From contig NZ_CP029188.1 of the NCBI RefSeq assembly GCF_003097515.1, positions 3,226,501 through 3,290,500 on the forward strand: a DNA stretch of 64,000 nt, in the 5' to 3' direction. The translations under genes and the position numbers were made by a program. The notes below the pieces were generated by a model. That model was not told the origin of the DNA, ran no database searches, and saw only the letters and a list, made by a program, of their open reading frames with translations. The DNA comes from Streptomyces tirandamycinicus. Lineage in GTDB: Bacteria; Actinomycetota; Actinomycetes; Streptomycetales; Streptomycetaceae. Below, piece after piece: positions 41,433 to 50,538 of the stretch (position 1 is the first letter of the stretch; every line of letters begins with the position of its first letter).

Positions 41433-43943
41433 ATGGCTACGACCACACCGGCCGGTGTGCGGGGCGGCCACGCCGAGCACGAGAGGACCTCCGCCTCCGA
41501 GGGCGGCGCGCCGATGACGCACCGGCAGATCATGGAGGCGCTGTCCGGGCTGCTGCTCGGCATGTTCGTCGCCATCCTGTCCTCGACCATCGTCTCCAAC
41601 GCCCTGCCCGAGATCATCTCCGACCTGGGCGGCGGCCAGTCCGCCTACACCTGGGTGGTCACGGCGGCCCTGCTGGCGATGACCGCGACCACCCCGCTCT
41701 GGGGCAAGCTCGCCGACCTCTTCAGCAAGAAGCTGCTGGTGCAGACGGCCCTGCTCATCTACGTCGCGGGTTCGGTGGTGGCCGGGCTCGCGCAGGACAC
41801 CGGCACGCTCATCGCCTGCCGCGTGGTGCAGGGCATCGGCGTCGGCGGCCTCACCGCCCTGGCGCAGGTGATCATGGCGGCGATGATCTCCCCGCGGGAG
41901 CGCGGCCGCTACAGCGGCTACCTGGGGGCGACGTTCGCCGTCGCCACGGTCGGCGGCCCGCTGCTGGGCGGCGTCATCACCGACACCGAGTGGCTCGGCT
42001 GGCGCTGGTGCTTCTACGCCGGTGTGCCGTTCGCGCTGATCGCGCTGCTCGTGCTGCAGAAGACCCTGAAGCTGCCCGTGGTGAAGCGCGAGGTCAAGGT
42101 CGACTGGGCGGGCGCCCTGTTCATCAGTGCCGCGGTCTCGCTGCTGCTGATCTGGGTCACCTTCGCGGGTGACAAGTACCCCTGGCTGTCCTGGCAGACG
42201 TACGCCATGACCGGCGGGGCGGTGGCCCTGGGCCTGGTCTTCCTGATCGTCGAGTCCCGGGCGAGCGAGCCGCTCATCCCGCTGCGGCTGTTCCGCAACC
42301 GGACCATCACGCTGGCCTCGCTGGCCTCGCTCTTCGTGGGTGTCGCGATGTTCGCCGGCACGGTCTTCTTCAGCCAGTACTTCCAGCTGGCCCGGGGTGA
42401 GTCGCCCACGATGTCCGGCGTCATGACCATCCCCATGATCGCGGGGCTGTTCGTCTCCTCGACGGTCAGCGGCCTGGTCATCACCAAGACCGGCAAGTGG
42501 AAGGCATGGCTGGTCAGCGGCGGTGTCCTGGTCACCGGTGGACTCGGACTGCTGGGCACGATCCGCTACGACACCGAGTACTGGCGCATCGCCGTCTCCA
42601 TGGCCGTCATGGGTCTCGGCCTCGGGATGATGATGCAGAACCTGGTGCTCTGCACCCAGAACCAGGTGGCCTCGCGGGACCTGGGCGCCGCCTCGTCGGT
42701 CGTCACCTTCTTCCGGTCGCTGGGCGGCGCCGTGGGCGTCTCCGCCCTGGGCGCGGTGCTCGCCGACCGCGTCACCCGCTACGTCGAGGACGGCCTCGCC
42801 GAACTCGGGCCGCGCGGCGCGTCGATGGGCCACGGCGGCACCGGCGGCGGAGGCATCCCCGACCTGGACGCGCTGCCCGCCCCGGTCCGCACCGTGATCG
42901 AGAGCGCGTACGGGCACGGGGTCGCGGACGTGTTCCTGTACTCGGCCCCGTTCGCGCTGCTGGCGTTCCTGGTGACCCTGTTCATCAGGGAGGTGCCGCT
43001 CAGGAGCGCGCTCAAGGGCGCCCCCGCGAACCCGTCCGCCGCCCCGGCCGCTGCTCCCTCCACCCCTTCGTCCGCTGCTCCGGCCGTCGCCCCGGCCGTC
43101 GCCCCAGCAGTCGCCCCAGCCGCGCCCTCACCGGAATCCGGTGGCACCGCCCCTGCGGGGACACCGGTCGCCATGGCCGGCGGGACCGCCGTGCGCGGTG
43201 TGGTGCGCGGCTCGCAGGGAGCGCCCGTCGGACGGGCCGCCGTCACCCTGATCTCGCCCGAGGGCCGGGAACCGGCCCACGCGGTGGCGCGGACGGACGG
43301 CTCGTACACCCTGGACACGCCGGGCTCGGGCCCGTACGTCCTGATCGCCTCGGCCGACGGCCTGCAGCCGCAGGCGTCCACGGTGGTCGTCGGGGACGAG
43401 CCCCTGAACCGCGACATCCTCCTCGCCGGTACGAGCGGGCTGAACGGCACCGTGGTCGCGGCGGAGGACGGCGCGGCGGTCGAGGGCGCGATGGTCGTCG
43501 TCACCGATGTACGCGGGGACGTGCCGGCCACCGGCACCTCCGGCCCGGACGGGGGCTTCGCCTTCACTGGGCTGGCGCCCGGCGGGGTGACCGTCACCGT
43601 GAGCGCCCCCGGCTTCCGGCCGCTGGCCCTCCCCGCGGAGATCGGCGGGGGCGTCACCCGGCTCGAGGTGGCCCTGCGCACCGGCGCCGTGGTCCGCGGC
43701 ACCGTCCGGGCCGGGGACGCCGGGAGCCCGCTGGCCGACGCCCGGGTGACGCTCGTCGACGCGGCGGGGAACACGGTCGCGACCGCGGCCACCGGCGACG
43801 ACGGCGGGTACGCCTTCACCGACCTCGACGCAGGCGCGTACACGGTCATCGCGACCGGCTACCCACCGGTGGCGGGCACGCTCACCGTGACCGGCGGCGG
43901 TGTGCACGGCCACGACATCGCACTCGTCCACGCGGACGAGTGA
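41433..43943 (+). CDS. MFS drug exporter (DHA2 type) with C-terminal carboxypeptidase-regulatory-like repeats
   Basis: 836 residues; ATG 41433 with AAGGAG upstream. Residues ~30-525 form a 14-helix DHA2/EmrB-type exporter: motif A LWGKLADLFSKK, motif C region ATVGGPLLGGVI. After a Pro/Ala linker (about 530-580) come three beta-sandwich repeats of the CarboxypepD_reg type, each opening like VRGVVRGSQGAPVGRAAVTL or LNGTVVAAEDGAAVEGAMVV, with 'DGSYTL', 'DGGFAF' and 'DGGYAF' turns. With 14 helices the tail would be cytoplasmic unless an additional segment is present. It is controlled by the adjacent MarR protein. The role of the tail is unknown. Confidence 0.93.
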   Translation: MATTTPAGVRGGHAEHERTSASEGGAPMTHRQIMEALSGLLLGMFVAILSSTIVSNALPEIISDLGGGQSAYTWVVTAALLAMTATTPLWGKLADLFSKKLLVQTALLIYVAGSVVAGLAQDTGTLIACRVVQGIGVGGLTALAQVIMAAMISPRERGRYSGYLGATFAVATVGGPLLGGVITDTEWLGWRWCFYAGVPFALIALLVLQKTLKLPVVKREVKVDWAGALFISAAVSLLLIWVTFAGDKYPWLSWQTYAMTGGAVALGLVFLIVESRASEPLIPLRLFRNRTITLASLASLFVGVAMFAGTVFFSQYFQLARGESPTMSGVMTIPMIAGLFVSSTVSGLVITKTGKWKAWLVSGGVLVTGGLGLLGTIRYDTEYWRIAVSMAVMGLGLGMMMQNLVLCTQNQVASRDLGAASSVVTFFRSLGGAVGVSALGAVLADRVTRYVEDGLAELGPRGASMGHGGTGGGGIPDLDALPAPVRTVIESAYGHGVADVFLYSAPFALLAFLVTLFIREVPLRSALKGAPANPSAAPAAAPSTPSSAAPAVAPAVAPAVAPAAPSPESGGTAPAGTPVAMAGGTAVRGVVRGSQGAPVGRAAVTLISPEGREPAHAVARTDGSYTLDTPGSGPYVLIASADGLQPQASTVVVGDEPLNRDILLAGTSGLNGTVVAAEDGAAVEGAMVVVTDVRGDVPATGTSGPDGGFAFTGLAPGGVTVTVSAPGFRPLALPAEIGGGVTRLEVALRTGAVVRGTVRAGDAGSPLADARVTLVDAAGNTVATAATGDDGGYAFTDLDAGAYTVIATGYPPVAGTLTVTGGGVHGHDIALVHADE

Positions 43944-44206
43944 CCGGACCCCCGGGCGGCGCTCCCAGCGGAGGCGGCGCCCGGGCCGGGGCGGCGGGCA
44001 GGGGACGGCCCGCCGCCCCCTTCGAGCGGCTCCGGTTCCGGCCTGCGGCTTCCGCTCGCGCGACCGGCGCCCGCCCCGGCCGATGGCTCCCGCTCCGCCC
44101 GCCACCGCCGCCGGCCTGCGGTCCGGCAGCCGGCTTCCGCGTCCTGCGGTGAAGCGGTCGCCATGGGCGGCCTCCCGGTGGGACCGCCGGGGTGCTCCGT
44201 ACGGCG

Positions 44207-46465
44207 CTACTGCGGCGAGGTGAGGTCGTACAGGGTGGTACCCCCCACGGTGACCTGGGTGAAGTTCGCCGTGACCCACTCCCGGATCTCCTCGGAGCTT
44301 CCACCACCGGGGCCCCGGCCCCGGCCGCCGCCCTCCCCGCCGTCGATGAACCAGTGGATCTCCCCGTCGGCCACGTACTGCTGGAAGCGGGCGAGCGTCG
44401 GGGACGGGTCGCTGCCGTTGAATCCGCCGATCGGCATGACGGGCAGCTCCGTGGCGAGTTGGTAGGAGGCGGCGTTCTGGGAGCCGACGGCCGCGGCCAC
44501 CCAGGTGTAGGCGGAGGCGTTCTCGGTCAGCCGGGAGACGACGGCGGAACCCACCTCCGGACCGTCGAGCAGCCCCCCTGCCCGGCCGGCGCCGGCCGGG
44601 CCCTCGCCCCCTGTCAGACGGCCCTGGCCACCGCCGGGCTGCCCGCCCTGACCCTGACCCGGTCCCATGCCCTGGCCTTGGCCCTGGCCCTGGCCCTGGC
44701 CCATACCCTGCCTGGGTCCCTGACCCTGACCCGCACCCTGGCCCTGCCCCGGCCCCTGGCCCTGGCCGTCCCCCGCACCGGGCGGCATCATCCCGCCGCC
44801 GCCCGCCGCGAGACCGCCCTCCGCCGCGGGACCGCCGTCGCCGCGGGGGCCGGGGCCGCCACCGGGCCCGCCACGCGCGGACGCGGGCCCGGCGACCACC
44901 AGTGAGCCCTGGTGCCCGGTGCCCACCGTGGTCAAGGTGTACGCCACGGGGCCGGCCAGCGACGCCGCGAGCCCGAGGCCCGCCGCGCCCAGCGCGAGCC
45001 CGCGCCCGAGCCGTCCGGCGAACAGCAGCCCCAGTGCGGCCGCGAGCCCGCCGACCAGCACCGTCCAGCGCAGCCACGGCACGAAGTCCGGAGTGCGGCC
45101 GAGCAGGACCCAGGCCCAGACGGCCGTCACCGCGACCGCACCCGCCAGCACCGCACGGGCCGCCGGGTGCGCACGCTCCTCCCACAGCACGGTGGTGCCC
45201 ATGCCGACGAGTGCCGCGATGTACGGGGCGAGCGCCACCGTGTAGTACTCGTGGAAGATGCCGGCCATGAAGCTGAAGACCAGGAGCGTCGTCAGCAGCG
45301 CCCCGCCCCAGACGAGGAACGCCGCCCGCGCGGTGTCGGTCCTGCCCGCGCGGCGGGTCACCACGAGGCCGGCGACGAGCAGGACCAGTGCGGCGGGCAG
45401 CAGCCAGGAGATCTGGCCTCCGACGCTGTCGCCGAACATCCGCCCGATACCGGTCTCACCCCAGCCGCCGCCCCGGGGCCCGCCGCCTCCGACGCTGCCG
45501 GTCTCGTTGCCGTTGATACGGCCGAGGCCGTTGTAGCCGAAGGTGAGCTCGAGGAAGCTGTTGCTCTGGGATCCGCCGATGTACGGGCGCGAGGACGCCG
45601 GCCACAGTTCGACGATCGCCACCCACCAGCCACCGGAGACGATCAGCGCCAGTCCCGCGAGGGCGAGTTGGCCGATCCTCCGCCGCACCGGCGCGGGCGC
45701 GCACACCGCGTACACCAGCGCGAGCGGCGGCAGGACGAGGAACGCCTGGAGGGTCTTGGTCAGGAAGGCGAAACCGATGGCGGTGCCCGCCGCCACCAGC
45801 CAGCCCGTGCGGGCCCCTTCGAGGGCGCGCAGCACGCAGTACACGGCCACCGTCGTCAGCAGCGCCAGCAGCGCGTCAGGATTGTTGAAGCGGAACATCA
45901 GGGCGGCGACCGGCGTCAGCGCCAGCACCGCGCCCGCGATCAGCCCCGCCGCGGCGCCGAAGCGCCTGCGGACCGCCGCGTGGAGGACGGCCACCGCCCC
46001 CACCCCCATCAGCACTTCGGGCACCAGGATCTGCCAGGACCCCAGCCCGAACAACCGGACCGACAGCGCCATCGGCCAGAGGGCGGCGGGCGGCTTGTCG
46101 ACGGTGATGGAGTTCGCGGCGTCGGACGAGCCGAAGAAGAACGCCTTCCAGCTCTCGCTACCCGCCTGCACGGCCGCGGAGTAGAAGGAGTTGGCGTAGC
46201 CGGAGGCGCTGAGGTCGTACAGGTACAGCGCCCCGGTCAGCACCAGCAGGGCGATCAGCGCGGGCCGCGCCCACGCCGGGTCCGCGGCCCGGGCACGGCG
46301 CGGCCGGGTTGGCCGGCCGCGGCGCGGCCCGGTCTCCGGCGGTGCGTTCCCGGCGGGCGCGTGGTCGTCGTGCGATGCGGGCGGTCCGGGCGGCCCGGGC
46401 GCTCCCAGCGGTCCCGGTGCCGCGTTCCCGGCGGGCGCGTGGTCGTCGTGCGGTGCGGTCGTCAT
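44207..46465 (-). CDS. ArnT-like membrane glycosyltransferase (GT39/GT83)
   Basis: 752 residues; the ATG at 46465 overlaps the stop of the upstream GT2 gene by four bases (ATGA), so translation is coupled. N-terminal cytoplasmic Pro/Ala tail (60 residues), then about 12 helices. The first loop has SANSFYSAAVQ-like sequence and SITVDKPPAALWPMAL, the conserved D-K-P-P of lipid-linked-sugar transferases. A Gly/Gln repeat (GQGQGPGQGQGAGQGQG) lies between the membrane part and a C-terminal extracytoplasmic domain. It would transfer a sugar from polyprenyl phosphate to a surface acceptor. It is the last gene of a regulator-kinase-GT2-GT39 operon, like ykcB of Bacillus. Confidence 0.9.
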   Translation of the reverse strand: MTTAPHDDHAPAGNAAPGPLGAPGPPGPPASHDDHAPAGNAPPETGPRRGRPTRPRRARAADPAWARPALIALLVLTGALYLYDLSASGYANSFYSAAVQAGSESWKAFFFGSSDAANSITVDKPPAALWPMALSVRLFGLGSWQILVPEVLMGVGAVAVLHAAVRRRFGAAAGLIAGAVLALTPVAALMFRFNNPDALLALLTTVAVYCVLRALEGARTGWLVAAGTAIGFAFLTKTLQAFLVLPPLALVYAVCAPAPVRRRIGQLALAGLALIVSGGWWVAIVELWPASSRPYIGGSQSNSFLELTFGYNGLGRINGNETGSVGGGGPRGGGWGETGIGRMFGDSVGGQISWLLPAALVLLVAGLVVTRRAGRTDTARAAFLVWGGALLTTLLVFSFMAGIFHEYYTVALAPYIAALVGMGTTVLWEERAHPAARAVLAGAVAVTAVWAWVLLGRTPDFVPWLRWTVLVGGLAAALGLLFAGRLGRGLALGAAGLGLAASLAGPVAYTLTTVGTGHQGSLVVAGPASARGGPGGGPGPRGDGGPAAEGGLAAGGGGMMPPGAGDGQGQGPGQGQGAGQGQGPRQGMGQGQGQGQGQGMGPGQGQGGQPGGGQGRLTGGEGPAGAGRAGGLLDGPEVGSAVVSRLTENASAYTWVAAAVGSQNAASYQLATELPVMPIGGFNGSDPSPTLARFQQYVADGEIHWFIDGGEGGGRGRGPGGGSSEEIREWVTANFTQVTVGGTTLYDLTSPQ

Positions 46466-47934
46466 CGTCGGTCCCCCGTGGTCATGCCGGTCGTACGGTC
46501 GTCGGAAGTCATGCCGGGCACGCCGTGAACGCCGGCCGCGCCGTGCGGACCGGCCGTACGGTGGTCGGAAGTCACGCCGGCCGCCCCGCGCGTACCGGTC
46601 ATGCCGAGCGCGCCGGTCGCGCCGGCCGCGCTGTGCGTACCGTCGCCAGGTGCCGTCCCGGCCCCGGATCGCGGCAGGTCCCGGCGGTCGGGGAAGACCC
46701 AGGCGCGGTAGAGCAGGAAGCGCAGCACGGTGGCCGCGAGATTGGCCACGACCAGGACGGCCAGCTCGGTACCGCGGGAGGGGCTGCCCGCGGCGGCGTC
46801 CAGCGCGGCGAGGGAACCGCTGGTGAGGGCGAGGCCGATACCGAAGACCACCAGCCCCTGGGCCTGGTGGCGCACCGCCCGCTCGCGCCCGCGCACCCCG
46901 AAGGTCAGCCTGCGGTTCGCGGCCGTGTTGGCGACCGCCGAGAGCAGCAGTGCGGCGGCGTTCGCCGGCTGCGGCCCCACCCCGGCGCGGAACACCGAGT
47001 AGAGGAGCAGATAGAGAAGCGTCGACAGCGCCCCGACCGCGCAGAAGCCGACCAGTTGCCGGGCCAGCCCGCCGGGGACTCCGGTGATCCGGCCGTCCCT
47101 CGGGTCGTCGCCGAACGGCCGCGCGAGCCGGTCCAGCGGCAGTGCCCCCACCGCCAGCGCCCGCCCGACCCGCAGCACGCCCTTCAGGTCGTCGACGGCC
47201 GTGCGGACGATGTGCACGCTGGAGTCCGGGTCGTCGACCCAGTCCACGGGGACCTCGTGGATCCGCAGCCCGGCGCGCTCGGCCAGCACCAGCAGCTCGG
47301 TGTCGAAGAACCAGCCGGTGTCCTCGACCATCGGCAGCAGGCGCTCGGCCACGTCCCGCCGTATCGCCTTGAACCCGCACTGCGCGTCGGAGAAGCGCGC
47401 GGCGAGTGAGCCGCGCAGGATCAGGTTGTACGTACGGGAGACGAACTCCCGCTTCGCCCCGCGCACCACCCGCGACGACCGGGTGAGCCGCGAGCCGATC
47501 GCCAGGTCCGAGTGCCCGGAGATCAGCGGGGCGACCAGCGGCAGCAGCGCCTTGAGGTCGGTGGACAGGTCCACGTCCATGTACGCCAGCACGGGCGCGT
47601 CGGACTCCGCCCACACGGTGCGCAGCGCACGGCCGCGCCCCTTCTGCTCCAGCCGGCGCACCCGCACCCCCGGCACCGAGGCCGCGAGTGCCGCCGCGAC
47701 CCGGGGCGTGCGGTCGGTGCTGGCGTTGTCCGCGACGGTGATCCGGAAGCCGTACGGGAAGGTGCGGGCGAGATGGTCGTGGAGCCGGCGCACGCACGGC
47801 TCCAGGTCCTTCTCCTCGTTGAAGACGGGGATGACCACATCGAGCACGGGCGTGCCGGCCGCGCCCACGGGCAGATGCTCCCGTGCCGGCAGGGTGCCCG
47901 TGGCGGTGGTGCCCGCCGGGGTGTCGGTTCGCAT
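46462..47934 (-). CDS. Polyprenyl-phosphate glycosyltransferase fused to GtrA-like domain
   Basis: 490 residues; ATG 47934. Residues 25-270 are a GT2 domain: VLDVVIPVFNEEKDLEPC, acidic metal motif AYMDVDLSTDL, and ARFSDAQCGFKAIRRDVAE. Residues 290-420 are a four-helix GtrA-like domain (QLVGFCAVGALSTLLYLLLY), which may flip the lipid-linked sugar. The last 60 residues are Gly/Ala/Thr repeats. It would charge polyprenyl phosphate with a sugar for the downstream GT39 enzyme. Its gene follows a two-component pair by 25 bp and overlaps the next gene. Confidence 0.92.
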   Translation of the reverse strand: MRTDTPAGTTATGTLPAREHLPVGAAGTPVLDVVIPVFNEEKDLEPCVRRLHDHLARTFPYGFRITVADNASTDRTPRVAAALAASVPGVRVRRLEQKGRGRALRTVWAESDAPVLAYMDVDLSTDLKALLPLVAPLISGHSDLAIGSRLTRSSRVVRGAKREFVSRTYNLILRGSLAARFSDAQCGFKAIRRDVAERLLPMVEDTGWFFDTELLVLAERAGLRIHEVPVDWVDDPDSSVHIVRTAVDDLKGVLRVGRALAVGALPLDRLARPFGDDPRDGRITGVPGGLARQLVGFCAVGALSTLLYLLLYSVFRAGVGPQPANAAALLLSAVANTAANRRLTFGVRGRERAVRHQAQGLVVFGIGLALTSGSLAALDAAAGSPSRGTELAVLVVANLAATVLRFLLYRAWVFPDRRDLPRSGAGTAPGDGTHSAAGATGALGMTGTRGAAGVTSDHRTAGPHGAAGVHGVPGMTSDDRTTGMTTGDRR

Positions 47935-47959
47935 GGTCCGACTCTCGGCGGGCCCACTG

Positions 47960-49477
47960 TCACGGCCGTGTGCCGGCGCTGTGCGCCGTCTGTGAGTCGC
48001 CCGGCTCCGGCACCAGCGCCAGCCGCACGGAGAAGACCGTGTGTCCCGGCGTGCTCGCCACGTCCACCGTCCCGCCGTGCGCCGTGACCACGGCGTGCAC
48101 GATCGCCAGCCCGAGGCCGGTGCTTCCGGCATGGCGGGACCGCGAGGCGTCGCCGCGCGCGAAGCGCTCGAAGACATACGGCAGCAGCCCGGGGGGAATG
48201 CCGGGACCGTCGTCCCGGACCTCCAGTACGACCGCGCTCCGGCACTGAGACGTCCGCACGGCCGCGGTGACGGTGGTGCCCGGCGGAGTGTGGGTGCGGG
48301 CGTTCGCCAGCAGGTTGACCAGCACCTGGTGCAGCCGCTCGGGATCGGCCCGCACCACGGCGGGGTCGTCCGGCAGGTCCAGGCGCCAGACGTGGTCCGG
48401 GCCCGCGGCCCGGGCGTCGCTCACCGCGTCCACGACCAGCGGGGACAGATCGGTGCTCCGGTACGCCAGGGGCCGTCCCGCGTCGAGCCGGGCCAGCAGC
48501 AGCAGATCCTCCACCAGCCCCGTCATCCGGGTGGCCTCCGACTCGATCCGGGCCAGCGCGTGCCGGGTGTCGGGGCCGGGCCGCTCCCGCCCGCGCCGGG
48601 TCAGCTCGGCGTAGCCGCGGATGGACGCCAGCGGGGTCCGCAGCTCATGGCCGGCGTCCGCCACGAACTGCCGCACCCGGGTCTCGCTCTCCTGCCGCGC
48701 GTGCAGGGCCGAGTGGACGTGGTCGAGCATCCGGTTGAGCGCGGCGCCGACCCGGCCCACCTCGGTGCCGGGGTCGGCCTCCGCCTCCGGCACCCGCTCG
48801 TGCAGCGCCACCTCACCGCTGTGCAGGGGCAGTTCGGAGACCCGGGTGGCGGTCGCCGCGACCCTCCGCAGCGGGCGCAGCGCGACCCCGACAATGGTGC
48901 CGCCCGCCAGCCCGGCGGCGGCCAGCCCGGCGGCGGTCACACAGACCTCGACGACGACGAGGGTGCCCAGGGTGCTGTGGACCTCGGCGAGGGGGACGCC
49001 GACGAGGAACGCGCCGTTGGCGCCCAGCCGGTACTCCACGCGGTAGTCGCCGAGGCCCGGCACCTCCACGGTGTGCGGCTCCAGGTCGCGTGGAACGGCC
49101 GTGAGCGCGGCCCGCTCCGCCCCGGTCAGCGGCCGGTCCATGACCCGCGGACCCAGCGCGTCCGACTCCTGCTGGACCGAGACGGCCCCGTCGCCGAGCG
49201 AACCGTCCACCATGACCTGCACGCCGACCGTCCCGAGCGGTGCGCCACCGCCCGTGACGAACCGCAGCGACCCCGGCGACCGCGGCCCGCCGCCCGGCTC
49301 GCCCGGCGGCGGCCCGGCAGCCCGCTGCGCGACGCCCTGCAGCTGCTCGTCCTTCTGCCCGTAGAGATAGGTGCGCAGCGCGAGCGTGGTCACGGTGCCG
49401 ATGACCGCCGCGACCACCGCGATGAGCGCCACCGCGGACACGACCAGCCTGGTCCGCAGGGACCATCCGCCGCTCAC
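47960..49477 (-). CDS. Sensor histidine kinase
   Basis: 505 residues; GTG 49477 chosen because GGGAGG is eight bases upstream. Two membrane helices (VVSAVALIAVVAAVIGTVTT and the one near VEVCVTAAGLAAAGL) border an extracytoplasmic sensor of about 130 residues, followed by HAMP. The H-box VADAGHELRTPLASI carries the phospho-acceptor His; the N-box, G1 EVRDDGPGIPPG and G2 STGLGLAIVHAV are intact. It pairs with the OmpR-type regulator encoded just upstream and presumably senses an envelope signal tied to the downstream glycosyltransferases. Confidence 0.95.
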   Translation of the reverse strand: MSGGWSLRTRLVVSAVALIAVVAAVIGTVTTLALRTYLYGQKDEQLQGVAQRAAGPPPGEPGGGPRSPGSLRFVTGGGAPLGTVGVQVMVDGSLGDGAVSVQQESDALGPRVMDRPLTGAERAALTAVPRDLEPHTVEVPGLGDYRVEYRLGANGAFLVGVPLAEVHSTLGTLVVVEVCVTAAGLAAAGLAGGTIVGVALRPLRRVAATATRVSELPLHSGEVALHERVPEAEADPGTEVGRVGAALNRMLDHVHSALHARQESETRVRQFVADAGHELRTPLASIRGYAELTRRGRERPGPDTRHALARIESEATRMTGLVEDLLLLARLDAGRPLAYRSTDLSPLVVDAVSDARAAGPDHVWRLDLPDDPAVVRADPERLHQVLVNLLANARTHTPPGTTVTAAVRTSQCRSAVVLEVRDDGPGIPPGLLPYVFERFARGDASRSRHAGSTGLGLAIVHAVVTAHGGTVDVASTPGHTVFSVRLALVPEPGDSQTAHSAGTRP

Positions 49478-49642
49478 CCGAGGCACCTCCCGGCAGGCCG
49501 CGCCCCGCCGCCGCGCACCCCACCGGCCTCGCCGCGTCGGCCGGGAACCCCGGTGGCCCGGCCCCGCGGGCTCCGGGCCGCCCGGCGGTCGCGCGGGCCT
49601 GACGACGCTCCTCGACGGGCGGCCGCCGCCCCCGCTCGCCTG

Positions 49643-50383
49643 CTACTCACCGGGCTTGATCAGATATCCCGCGCCACGCCGGGTGTGGATCATCGGGGTG
49701 CGCCCGGCGTCGATCTTGCGCCGCAGATAGGAGATGTAGAGCTCGACCACATTGGCCTGCCCGCCGAAGTCGTACGACCAGACCCGGTCCAGGATCTGCG
49801 CCTTGCTCAGCACCCGCCGGGGGTTGCGCATCAGATAGCGCAGCAGCTCGAACTCCGTCGCCGTGAGGTGGATCGACGTGCCGCCCCGGGTCACCTCGTG
49901 GCTGTCCTCGTCCAGCGTCAGGTCGCCGACGACGAGCAGCGACTCGTCGCGCGCGGCGGCCGCCCTCCCCGAGCGCCGGATGAGCCCGCGCAGCCGTGCC
50001 ACGACCTCCTCCAGGCTGAACGGCTTGGTGACGTAGTCGTCACCGCCCGCAGTGAGACCGGCGATCCGGTCCTCGACGGCGTCCCTGGCCGTCAGGCACA
50101 GCACCGGCACGTCCGGAAGTTCGCGGCGCAGCCTGCCGAGGAGCGTCAGCCCGTCCATGTCGGGCAGCATCACGTCGAGGATCACGGCGTCCGGCCGGAA
50201 GGCGCGCGCCGCGCTCACGGCGCCCGCCCCGTCACCGGCGCTACGCGCCTCCCAGCCCTCGTAGCGGAGGGCCATCGACAGCAGCTCGGTGAGGGAGGAC
50301 TCGTCGTCCACGACGAGCACCCGTACGGGGCTGCCGTCGGTCCTGCGCAGTTCGGTCCGTCCCCGGGACGTACTCGTCGTCAT
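49643..50383 (-). CDS. OmpR-family response regulator
   Basis: 246 residues; ATG 50383. Receiver domain with VLVVDDESSL, phospho-acceptor Asp in AVILDVMLPDMDG and Lys in YVTKPFSLEE. The C-terminal winged helix ends VELYISYLRRKIDAGRTPMI and HTRRGAGYLI. First gene of the regulator-kinase-GT2-GT39 unit; 165 bp separate it from the kinase. Confidence 0.96.
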   Translation of the reverse strand: MTTSTSRGRTELRRTDGSPVRVLVVDDESSLTELLSMALRYEGWEARSAGDGAGAVSAARAFRPDAVILDVMLPDMDGLTLLGRLRRELPDVPVLCLTARDAVEDRIAGLTAGGDDYVTKPFSLEEVVARLRGLIRRSGRAAAARDESLLVVGDLTLDEDSHEVTRGGTSIHLTATEFELLRYLMRNPRRVLSKAQILDRVWSYDFGGQANVVELYISYLRRKIDAGRTPMIHTRRGAGYLIKPGE

Positions 50384-50538
50384 GCCGCCCACTGTGGGCC
50401 GCCGCGGTGAGAGTGACCTTGCGCTTCCCTGTGAATTCGCTGAGAACCGGCACGGGACGGGGAACCTCGGAACCGTCAGGGGACGGAGAACGAGAACCGG
50501 CACGGGGCGGGGTCAGGGGACGGAGAACCCGAGAGGCG

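Noticed and set aside
42497..44152. 551-codon plus-strand frame overlapping the MFS gene
   Set aside because: It is out of frame with the clearly coding MFS protein and consists of Arg/Gly-rich sequence.
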